Shown: positions 25,100 through 32,293 of the stretch, in pieces
Position numbering within the stretch: the stretch's first letter is position 1
Layout: every line of letters begins with the position of its first letter
Source: Oscillospiraceae bacterium
GTDB lineage: Bacteria > Bacillota > Clostridia > Oscillospirales > Ruminococcaceae
Assembly (NCBI GenBank): GCA_900768705.1
Contig: CAAGEB010000024.1
Location: 1 to 43,006, forward strand
DNA length: 43,006 nucleotides
Direction: 5' to 3'
The notes under the pieces: model-generated
What the model saw: only the letters and a program-made list of their open reading frames with translations
Databases searched by the model: none
What the model was told of the DNA's origin: nothing
Position numbers and translations under genes: made by a program

Positions 25100-25311
25100 A
25101 TATTATCCAGCCTTTCCTCTCTGGCTTCTTCCTGTGTAATATCGGCGGGTATTATACCGAACAGAGATTTTGCCATTGCAATCCGATCGGCATTAGGATT
25201 AGTTAGTTTGGCGACTACCTTTCCGTTTTTGGTAATAAATACATCCTCTGTTTCAGCCAGCATAAGGTATTTGCCTAAATTCATCTTGAATTCTGTTGCT
25301 GTAACGGACAT
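25096..25311 (-). CDS. Phd/YefM-type antitoxin
   Basis: A 71-residue protein with a Phd/YefM-like N-terminus (MSVTATEFKMNLGKYL) and the strand segment EDVFITKNGKVVAKLTNP, which forms the DNA-binding dimer. The C-terminal half is charged and would wrap the PIN toxin. The ATG at 25311 is preferred over an upstream GTG because AGGAGGTG lies 7 nt before it. The stop overlaps the toxin start. A consensus promoter with a palindrome in its spacer lies just upstream, as expected of an autoregulated toxin-antitoxin operon. Confidence 0.88.
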   Translation of the reverse strand: MSVTATEFKMNLGKYLMLAETEDVFITKNGKVVAKLTNPNADRIAMAKSLFGIIPADITQEEAREERLDNI

Positions 25312-25355
25312 AAAGTACACCTCCTGTTTTGGATAGTTTGCGGTGTTCCGATTAT

Positions 25356-25384
25356 ATTATACATCAATCGTTCGATTTTGTCAA
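25356..25384 (-). promoter_or_regulatory. Toxin-antitoxin promoter with operator in the spacer
   Basis: On the minus strand a perfect TTGACA (25384-25379) and TATAAT (25361-25356) are 17 bp apart. The inverted repeat AATCG-TT-CGATT (25366-25377) fills the spacer and is the likely antitoxin operator. CGATT recurs just upstream at about 25394-25399. Confidence 0.88.
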
Positions 25385-25440
25385 GGGTTTTGTACGATTT
25401 TTAAAATCAAACAGATAAGGGTTTATTGACAGTATGCGGT

Positions 25441-25460
25441 AATAATTATCGGGCATTGCC
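25441..25460. repeat. 20-bp direct repeat flanking the toxin-antitoxin cassette, copy 2
   Basis: Exact copy of 24666-24685. Here it encodes the end of the histidine kinase (Gly-Asn-Ala-Arg-stop) and adjacent bases. Within it, on the minus strand, GGCA-A-TGCC is a small inverted repeat. Confidence 0.9.
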
Positions 25461-26528
25461 CTTATTATCTGTAAAGAGAGTTACCGTAAAGGTAGTCCCT
25501 TTGCCCGGTTCCGAGCTTGCCTCAATTGTCCCGCCGGAAAGCTCAACTATCCTTTTTGCCAGCGGAAGCCCCAGACCGTTGCCGCGGGCGGCGTGAGAAC
25601 TGTCCGCTTGATAGAATTTGTCGAAAATATGGTTGATTTTATCTGCGGGAATACCGCAGCCGTTATCGGCAACAGAGACGATTATTCTTCCGTTCTCTTT
25701 TTTGCAGGAAACCTGTATTTTGCCGCCGTTGGAGGTAAATTTCACTGCATTGTCGAAAAGATTGCCCCATACATGAGCCAGCAGCTGTTCATTCCAGAAA
25801 ACCTTAACCTCCTGCAAGTCCATATCGATTTCAATATTCTTTTCCAACCATTGAGGTTCAAGCCTTATCATACAGTCACGGAGCTGTTCGTCAAGGGAAA
25901 ATTCCGTTTTTTCCGTGATTATGTCCTTGTTTTCCAGATTGGTCATGAGAAGAGTATTCTGGGATAAAACCGAGAGATATTCCGTTTCGTCCAGAATGAT
26001 TTTGGAGAATTCCTTTTGCTGTTCATGGGTCAGCTCTCCTTCGTAAAGCTGTCGTGCAAAGCCCCGTATGGATTGGAGAGGAGTTTTGAACTCGTGGGAA
26101 AAGGCGGCAATAAAATCACTGCGGAACATCTCCGTGCTTTGAAGCTCTTCGGTCATTTCGTTGAAATCGTTTATAAGATCGGAAAGCTCTTTTACAGTGT
26201 GCTTTTCGCTCCAACCTATTTCCAGCTTTGCGGAATAATCTCCGTTGGTAACACGCTTTGTGGCTTTGGTAAGCTCGGACAGCGGCTTTACTACGGTATT
26301 GCCCGCAACGAATGAAATCAGTGCGCCAATCAAGATACTTGCAATCACCGAGGCGATAATATCCGTTGTCTGGGTGGTACCTCCGGCAATCATATCTATG
26401 ATAATCGTGGCGGTGAATGAAAGCACATCCGCTGCCGCAATTATTATCAGCGTAAGAAGCGTAAGCTTTACTCCGAGACGGTTAACATATCCGGTAAACT
26501 GCTTTCTTTTATTTTTGAAGATTTTCAT
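25446..26528 (-). CDS. Sensor histidine kinase (HAMP-HisKA-HATPase)
   Basis: A 360-residue membrane sensor kinase. Two hydrophobic segments (about 20-46 and 56-78) are joined by a loop of roughly 10 residues, so there is almost no external sensor domain. HAMP follows (about 79-130), then the H-box FSHEFKTPLQSIRGF with His145, the N-box NLFDNAVKFT (256-265), the G1 box VADNGCGIP, the F-box FDKFYQAD and the G2 box GNGLGLPLAKRIV. No response regulator adjoins it; the OmpR-type regulator at 38265-38939 is of the type usually paired with this kinase group. Its start overlaps the DUF1015 gene by 4 nt. The last residues GNAR are coded by the 20-bp repeat. Confidence 0.93.
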   Translation of the reverse strand: MKIFKNKRKQFTGYVNRLGVKLTLLTLIIIAAADVLSFTATIIIDMIAGGTTQTTDIIASVIASILIGALISFVAGNTVVKPLSELTKATKRVTNGDYSAKLEIGWSEKHTVKELSDLINDFNEMTEELQSTEMFRSDFIAAFSHEFKTPLQSIRGFARQLYEGELTHEQQKEFSKIILDETEYLSVLSQNTLLMTNLENKDIITEKTEFSLDEQLRDCMIRLEPQWLEKNIEIDMDLQEVKVFWNEQLLAHVWGNLFDNAVKFTSNGGKIQVSCKKENGRIIVSVADNGCGIPADKINHIFDKFYQADSSHAARGNGLGLPLAKRIVELSGGTIEASSEPGKGTTFTVTLFTDNKGNAR

Positions 26529-27790
26529 TTCAGCGTAATTCTTCTGGCTTCACAATAGAAGCGTTTGTCATGGGCGTGTCCCATGGAGAAGGTTTTGCGG
26601 GGAAGTGCGCCGTCCTTGATTACGGTGGGGAACAGCTCTGCTTTTGTCATAGTCGGCAGCAGGAAACCGAGATTTCCTTCCGAACAGATTTTACGAACCA
26701 CATTCTCACCGTGGATATAATCGATTTTCGCTTCGGTATGCTCCGACAGATATTTATCCAGAAATGATTGAAGCGAACCCACGGTAAGATTTGCGGAGGG
26801 CTTTGATATGCGGAAATATTTCTCGCTGTTCCCATTAATAAATGTAAATACCTGACCCTCATTGCCGTTTCCGGTAACTTCTTCAAGACCAAGCTCTGCT
26901 GTCATTTGAGAAAGCAAATCGTCTGCGTCCGAATTATAGACAACTCTGTGAATTGCTTCAAATTCCAGCGCAGGGCTGTGAAGATTGACGATTTCCACCA
27001 GAGCATAACGGGCAAGTTCTGCGTCGGGGCTGTCTTCCTGCTTTTTACGCTCATAGCATTCCTTGGCGGTGGCAAGAGAATGATTTCCGTCGCCCATGGC
27101 ATACAGAAGAACATTGTCGTCATCAATGCAGTAACGCCTGCAAAAGTCATCCTTGTCTGCCAGCTTATCCAGTGCGGAAAGCACCTGCTTTGCATTTTCA
27201 CCGTTTACAACGCTGCCTTCCAGATGTCCGCCGTTCTGCATAAGCTCAAAGTCGTAAACTTTTTCAAGCTTTTTATCAAGCAGAGGTTCAATTACCGTGT
27301 TGTTAACATCGTCAATAAGTATCATAATGTGAGGAAGCTCCAGAGGTGCGTACATGCGGATTTTAAGTCTCGGAGGAATTCTTGAGGCAACGGTGGCTTC
27401 CGTGGCACGAACCTGCGAATGGCTGCCCTTGTTGTAATCGTACATTTCAAGGTCTATGCAGCCCACCAACCCTGCCCGCAGTCTGCCGTCCGCCTGGGTG
27501 CGCTTGGTGAGTATAAAGCAGTCCTTGTACTCGTTGAAAAGACCCTCGTCAAGGTATTTGCGCATTGTGCCGTTTATGGCGGCAATGCGTTTTTCGCAGT
27601 CGGGATTTTCCAGATAAATTTCCGAAAGAATCATTTTCAAAGCGGAGGGAGCATCTCCCACGATTTCTGCGGTTTTGTTCCAGTAGTCCGGCTCTCCGGT
27701 GTACTGGTCGCAGGCAACCACGGAATACCGTGTCATTCCCTCAGAATTGAGCTTTGGCAGAAGAATATCTGCGGTTGTGAAAGCAGTCAT
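26525..27790 (-). CDS. DUF1015 family protein
   Basis: A 421-residue soluble protein. The family signature is visible in YSVVACDQYTGEPDYW near the start, the central MGDGNHSLATAKECYE and NLHSPALEFEAIHRVV, and the C-terminal GHAHDKRFYCEARRI. DUF1015 proteins are widespread in Clostridia, frequently near serine or phosphoglycerate metabolism genes; the activity is not established to my knowledge. AAGGAG precedes the ATG. It is 23 nt after the PHP gene and overlaps the histidine kinase by 4 nt, so the three are probably cotranscribed with polA. Confidence 0.85.
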   Translation of the reverse strand: MTAFTTADILLPKLNSEGMTRYSVVACDQYTGEPDYWNKTAEIVGDAPSALKMILSEIYLENPDCEKRIAAINGTMRKYLDEGLFNEYKDCFILTKRTQADGRLRAGLVGCIDLEMYDYNKGSHSQVRATEATVASRIPPRLKIRMYAPLELPHIMILIDDVNNTVIEPLLDKKLEKVYDFELMQNGGHLEGSVVNGENAKQVLSALDKLADKDDFCRRYCIDDDNVLLYAMGDGNHSLATAKECYERKKQEDSPDAELARYALVEIVNLHSPALEFEAIHRVVYNSDADDLLSQMTAELGLEEVTGNGNEGQVFTFINGNSEKYFRISKPSANLTVGSLQSFLDKYLSEHTEAKIDYIHGENVVRKICSEGNLGFLLPTMTKAELFPTVIKDGALPRKTFSMGHAHDKRFYCEARRITLK

Positions 27791-27813
27791 ATTTTTTTCT
27801 CCTTTATATGTAT

Positions 27814-28491
27814 TTACTTATTTACCTCAATAGGCTGAACCTCGCCTTTCAGCAGCATTTCAAAATAATCGTCGGTTCCGCCGATTGGTCTGGGGACCAG
27901 TATTCCGCCGCCCAGCTCGTCCGGATTGTGGGCGTCCGAACCGCCTGTGGCGGGAAGATTATAGGAAACCGCAAACTGCTTTGCCCTTGTGTTCATCGCA
28001 GGGTCGGAATTGCGCTTGTTTACTGTTTCCACACCGTCCACATCTCTGGGATAAAGGCTGATATGGGGAATGTAGGAGGCTTCCCGAAAAGGGTGCGCCT
28101 GAATGACAAACCCGCCGTTTTCTCGGATTGCACCAAACAGCTCCCGTTCATCGGATTTCATCAGCAGCTGCTCGTTGTTAATCATCCATTTCTTGTCAAT
28201 GCCGTACAGCAGAAAGTCAGAGCCGTTGACGGTATATTCCACGCCGAAAAAGACCGATAAGCCTATTCTTTTGCCTTCCTCCAGAGCATTTTCATAGCCC
28301 CGGCAGTACAGCTCAATGCGCTGTTTCCAAGGCAAATCCCGGGGTACGGTAGTACTGGAATTGAAGAAATGGTCGGTAACAAATATTCCGTCATACCCGG
28401 CATCCTTGTATGCTTTTGCCATTGCCGCTGCCGAAGTATGGGAGCAGGAGCTTCCCTCGGCGGTGTGCAGATGAGTTTCATATCTATACAC
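27814..28491 (-). CDS. PHP domain phosphoesterase
   Basis: A 225-residue metal-dependent hydrolase with the four PHP motifs: ETHLHT (HxH), FVTDHFF (DH), FGVEYTV (Glu) with QAHPFR (His), and GGSDAHN (DxH) near the C-terminus. Such stand-alone PHP proteins act on phosphate esters or small phosphorylated metabolites, and some relatives are histidinol phosphatases or polymerase-linked. It starts with GTG after GGAG and lies 34 nt downstream of polA, which may be more than chance since PHP domains are often tied to DNA polymerases, but no functional link is shown. The substrate is unknown. Confidence 0.88.
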   Translation of the reverse strand: MYRYETHLHTAEGSSCSHTSAAAMAKAYKDAGYDGIFVTDHFFNSSTTVPRDLPWKQRIELYCRGYENALEEGKRIGLSVFFGVEYTVNGSDFLLYGIDKKWMINNEQLLMKSDERELFGAIRENGGFVIQAHPFREASYIPHISLYPRDVDGVETVNKRNSDPAMNTRAKQFAVSYNLPATGGSDAHNPDELGGGILVPRPIGGTDDYFEMLLKGEVQPIEVNK

Positions 28492-28525
28492 TTTTATCTA
28501 TCTCCATTCTGGTATATTTCCATAA

Positions 28526-31021
28526 TCAGTGGCTGTCCGCCCATGTTTTTCCGATTTTGGCTTCACAGGGCAGCGGTACGGAAAGCTTTACCGCTGATTC
28601 CATTTCTTCCCGAAGAATTTCTGCGGCTTTCTGAGCCAGATTTTCGGGTGCTTCCACAATCAGTTCATCGTGAACCTGGAGAATGAGCTTTGCTTCGGGA
28701 AGTTCGATTTTCAGACGCCTGTACACTCTGACCATTGCAATTTTTATGATGTCCGCAGCCGTACCCTGAATGGGAGTGTTCATGGCAATGCGTTTTCCAA
28801 GAGCTTTTATGGTTTTATTGGGTGAGAGAATTTCGGGAATAAACCGCCGTCTTCCGAAAAGCGTTACCGCATATCCGTCCTTTTCGGCGTTTTTTACCGT
28901 TTCTTCCATATATTTTTTTACTCCCGAAAAATGCTCCAGATAATCGTCGATATATTTTTTGGCGGCGGCAACGGAGGTGTCGATATCCTTTGCCAGAGAA
29001 AACGCTCCTATGCCGTAAACAATTCCGAAATTGACTGCCTTTGCCTTGCGGCGGAGATCATCGTCCACCCATTCAATGGGCTGATTGAAAACGCTGGCAG
29101 CGGTTTCTGCGTGAATATCACGCCCCTCCGCAAAGGTTTTTATCATCACCTCATCGTTTGCCAACGCCGCCAGCACCCGCAGCTCAATCTGGCTGTAGTC
29201 TGCGTCTGCCAACAGCTTTCCTTCACCTGCGGTGAAGAATTTTCTGAATTCTCTGCCTATTTCCGTTCGCACGGGAATATTCTGAATATTCGGCTCGGCG
29301 GAGCTTATTCTTCCCGTGCGGGTTTCGGTCTGCTTAAAGGTGGTGTACATTCTTCCGTCGTCGGAAACAGCTGCCAGCAGACCCTTGACATAGGTGTTAT
29401 ACAGCTTTGTGAGCTTTCGGTAATCCAGGATTGGTTCTATTATCGGGTGCTTGTCCGACAGGGCTTCGAGAGTTTCGGAATCGGTGGAATAGCCTGTTTT
29501 GGTTTTCTTGCCCGAGGGAAGCCCCAGCTTTTCAAAAAGTATGGCGGAAAGCTGTTTGGGGCTGCCCACATTGAATTTCTCCCCTGCCAGTTCATAAATC
29601 TGCTGTTCTGCTTCGGAAATTTTCGGAAGCAGGCTTTCACCAAATTCTTTCAGAGCGTTGGTATCCAGTGCAATGCCTTCGTGTTCCATTGAAGCCAGCA
29701 CCTCTGCCAAAGGAATTTCAATCTCCCGCAGAACCTTCAGACTGCCTGTTTCGCATATTTCTTTGAAAAGCTCTCTGTTAAGTTCAGAGACTTTTTCAAC
29801 ATAGCTTTCTTTCTGTATATTTCTTCGTTCGCATAACCGTTCAATGCTGTAATCCTTGGCGTTTACATCAAGAAGATAGGCGGCGAGTGTAGCGTCAAAT
29901 GTGACATTTTTTAATTCAATTCCGGCTTTTATACATTCGGTGAAAATCAGCTTTGCGTTGTCGGTATGCTTCGGCTCGTCGCTTTCAAGAACGGCTTTGA
30001 TATTTTCAACAGGCTTTCCGTTCCGGTAAACCGTAAGCTGTTCGTTTTCAAAGGTAACATCCGCAGCATTTTCGTCATATTCCGCATTGTCGGGAGTTAC
30101 AGCCGTCCTTTCCGGAACGGAAGCCCGCTTCGGTGCATCAAGGTTTACCGCTTTTGCGGAAATCTTGTCCAGACCCAGCTTTTTCAAAGCGGCGGTCATC
30201 TCCAGTTCCCTGAGAATTCCCGCAGCTGCTTCTTTATCGCCCTCTCCGAAGGCATACGCCGATAAATCTCGGTTTACCGGTGCATCAAGGCAGATTTCGC
30301 CGAGTGTGCGTGAAAGAAAAGCACTGTCCTTTCCCGCTTCCAGCTTTGAACGAACTGACTTTGTAACCTCGATCTCGTTCAAGTGATCGTAGATATATTC
30401 AATGCTGTGGTATTTTCCGATAAGGGAGAGCGCAGTTTTTTCGCCTATTCCCGCAACACCCGGAATATTATCGGAGGAGTCGCCCATCAGTGCCTTGACT
30501 TCCAGCATTTCCTTGGGGGTGACGCCGTAGGTTTCCGCAATCTTTGCGGGGGTGTAATATATATCCTCTTTATTCGCCGCCAGCCGCACGGTAACTTTGT
30601 CATTTACCAGCTGGAAGCTGTCTCTGTCGCCTGTGCTGATAATGCAGTCGGCATTTTGTTCTGCGGCTGTATGGGAAAGGGTTCCAATTATGTCGTCCGC
30701 TTCGTAGCCCTCGGTTTCTATCACCGAAATACCCAGATCCCGCACTATATCCTTTATAATAGGCATCTGAACAGCCAGCTCGTCGGGCATTTTATGGCGG
30801 GTTGCTTTATAGCCCTCATACATTTTATGACGGAAGGTGGGGGCTTTGAGGTCAAAGGCGGCGGCAATAAGCTCCGGCTGTTCTTCCTTCATAAGCTTCA
30901 GATATATGTTTAGAAACCCGGTAAGGGCATTGGTAAATATTCCGTTTTTTGCGGAAAGCAGTCTTATACCGTAAAAAGCTCGGTTCATTATGCTGTTTCC
31001 GTCAATCAAAAGAAGCTTCAT
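28526..31021 (-). CDS. polA: DNA polymerase I
   Basis: An 831-residue family A polymerase for Okazaki fragment processing and repair. The N-terminal 5' nuclease is intact (LLIDGNSIMNRAFYG, TEGYEADDIIGTL, STGDRDSFQLV, MGDSSDNIPGV). The middle 3'-5' exonuclease-like domain is short and lacks the DxE and NxxxD catalytic motifs, so proofreading is probably lost, as in Bacillus and Thermus enzymes. Polymerase motifs A (DADYSQIELRVLAAL), B (RRKAKAVNFGIVYG) and C (LQVHDELIVE) are intact. The ATG at 31021 follows AAGGAGG; the upstream in-frame extension is rejected. The gene is shorter than the 880-930 residues of better-known homologues because of the reduced middle domain. Confidence 0.96.
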   Translation of the reverse strand: MKLLLIDGNSIMNRAFYGIRLLSAKNGIFTNALTGFLNIYLKLMKEEQPELIAAAFDLKAPTFRHKMYEGYKATRHKMPDELAVQMPIIKDIVRDLGISVIETEGYEADDIIGTLSHTAAEQNADCIISTGDRDSFQLVNDKVTVRLAANKEDIYYTPAKIAETYGVTPKEMLEVKALMGDSSDNIPGVAGIGEKTALSLIGKYHSIEYIYDHLNEIEVTKSVRSKLEAGKDSAFLSRTLGEICLDAPVNRDLSAYAFGEGDKEAAAGILRELEMTAALKKLGLDKISAKAVNLDAPKRASVPERTAVTPDNAEYDENAADVTFENEQLTVYRNGKPVENIKAVLESDEPKHTDNAKLIFTECIKAGIELKNVTFDATLAAYLLDVNAKDYSIERLCERRNIQKESYVEKVSELNRELFKEICETGSLKVLREIEIPLAEVLASMEHEGIALDTNALKEFGESLLPKISEAEQQIYELAGEKFNVGSPKQLSAILFEKLGLPSGKKTKTGYSTDSETLEALSDKHPIIEPILDYRKLTKLYNTYVKGLLAAVSDDGRMYTTFKQTETRTGRISSAEPNIQNIPVRTEIGREFRKFFTAGEGKLLADADYSQIELRVLAALANDEVMIKTFAEGRDIHAETAASVFNQPIEWVDDDLRRKAKAVNFGIVYGIGAFSLAKDIDTSVAAAKKYIDDYLEHFSGVKKYMEETVKNAEKDGYAVTLFGRRRFIPEILSPNKTIKALGKRIAMNTPIQGTAADIIKIAMVRVYRRLKIELPEAKLILQVHDELIVEAPENLAQKAAEILREEMESAVKLSVPLPCEAKIGKTWADSH

Positions 31022-31048
31022 TTCTTCCTCCTTTTGTGTAAAACCACC

Positions 31049-31117
31049 GTTACAGTATGTCGATAAAGGCACATCTGCTTCGTTACATCGCATCCTCACC
31101 TTTCTTCAACAAGCTGC
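31049..31117. repeat. Dispersed repeat, family B (copy 1)
   Basis: The spacer before polA contains GTTACAG, TGTCGATAAA, ATCTGC-TCGT and TTCTTCAACAAGCTG in that order. The same ordered blocks occur at 42662-42796, where an extra long hairpin is inserted, and the last part recurs at 41369-41408. Confidence 0.65.
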
Positions 31118-31118
31118 G

Positions 31119-31682
31119 TTAATGTATTACCTTAAGTATCAGCTTTGCGCATATTCCCGTAAACGCTCCGCCCACAACAGCACTTGCCAGCAGAATGGGA
31201 GTATATGCCAGAACCGACATTGTTCTGTATAAAATCACCGCTGCAATCAGCTGTCCCGCAATGTGGAATATCGCTCCGATTATTCCCACAAAGGGCAGCA
31301 TTGCCCGACTATCCTTTTTATCCCCGCTGTCCAACAGAATTTTTGCGGCAAGCATAGCCCCCACTGCAAGCATTCCGCCCGTTAAGCCGAATATCGCACT
31401 TGAAACCGAACCGGTTATCAGAGCTGAAAGGAAGCATTTCAGTATTGCCGCTGTAAGCACATCCGTGCCGCTGAAGGAGATATCACGGAAAATACGGTTT
31501 TTCGTGCCGCTGACATACAGCATAAACAGCATTACCGTGTTTCCCAGACCCACTCTCACTCCCGCAATCGGACAGATCGGAGGAAGCATTGTTTCCAGTG
31601 CGGAAAGAGCTGCCGCAAAGCAGATAAGCACCGCCATGACGCACAGCTTCCTTGCAGATAACCCCGATTTTTTATTTCTCAT
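31119..31682 (-). CDS. Gx transporter family / heptaprenyl diphosphate synthase component I-like membrane protein
   Basis: A 187-residue protein with about five hydrophobic segments. The segment LPPICPIAGVRVGLGNTVMLFMLYVSG is the hallmark of the Gx transporter/Hpre_diP_synt_I family (PF07456), which resembles ECF-transporter S components. Members often neighbour a NusG-II/FMN-binding gene; here the partner is another unknown membrane protein overlapping by 4 nt (ATGA). The substrate is unknown, and the old name from menaquinone synthesis need not apply. Confidence 0.82.
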   Translation of the reverse strand: MRNKKSGLSARKLCVMAVLICFAAALSALETMLPPICPIAGVRVGLGNTVMLFMLYVSGTKNRIFRDISFSGTDVLTAAILKCFLSALITGSVSSAIFGLTGGMLAVGAMLAAKILLDSGDKKDSRAMLPFVGIIGAIFHIAGQLIAAVILYRTMSVLAYTPILLASAVVGGAFTGICAKLILKVIH

Positions 31683-32293
31683 GTCCGTCTGCCGTGGAGT
31701 ATGTCCGCCACCTGCCGTGCAAGCTCTCTCATTTCATCGGTAAGAGGCGGCAGGGAAGGCGGGTTGTTTTCCGAGCCGACGGTCTTTTCCTCATTGTCTG
31801 CGAGACCTCGGAAAAGAGTGTAATCCTCACGGCGAATAAGCTTCAAAGGGTAATTTTCCAGATAATCCTTTGCGGCTCCCGCAAAAAAGCCTGCCAGTGC
31901 CGCCAGCCCCGCTGCCAGCATTATTCCGCCCACTGCGAAAAGAAACGGAGCATTGGCAACAGTTCCTGCGACGAATGCGGCGGCGGCAAATATCATATCC
32001 GCCGAATACAGCGCAGTCCGCCGTATAACATCTCCTCCCGCCGCCAAAAATGCCAGTCCCGCCGAAATAAGAACGCAGACGGAGACGGGTATGGTAATCG
32101 CTGCTATGCCGTTTACGGCGGCGATTACAATACATACGACAGCTACAGCGCAGTGCAGATAAAAACAGGCACGGATAATTTTCCGAAGCTCTGCGGTTTT
32201 TCTTCTTTTTGAAGCCGCAAAATCGGCGTTTATATTACCGTCGGTATAAAAATGAATAAGTTTTTTTCGTATTTTATTCAGCATCCGGTTCAC
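31679..32293 (-). CDS. Uncharacterised membrane protein
   Basis: A 204-residue protein that I do not recognise. It starts with a basic segment (KIRKKLIHFYTDGNIN), has four likely hydrophobic helices between about 42 and 140 rich in Ala, Ile and Val, and ends with a soluble tail of about 55 residues (KLIRREDYTLFRGL ... ELARQVADILHGRRT). The start is GTG at 32293, overlapping the nadE stop; an ATG at 32284 is possible. Its stop overlaps the Gx transporter start (ATGA), so the two are translationally coupled and may form one membrane complex. Confidence 0.7.
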   Translation of the reverse strand: MNRMLNKIRKKLIHFYTDGNINADFAASKRRKTAELRKIIRACFYLHCAVAVVCIVIAAVNGIAAITIPVSVCVLISAGLAFLAAGGDVIRRTALYSADMIFAAAAFVAGTVANAPFLFAVGGIMLAAGLAALAGFFAGAAKDYLENYPLKLIRREDYTLFRGLADNEEKTVGSENNPPSLPPLTDEMRELARQVADILHGRRT

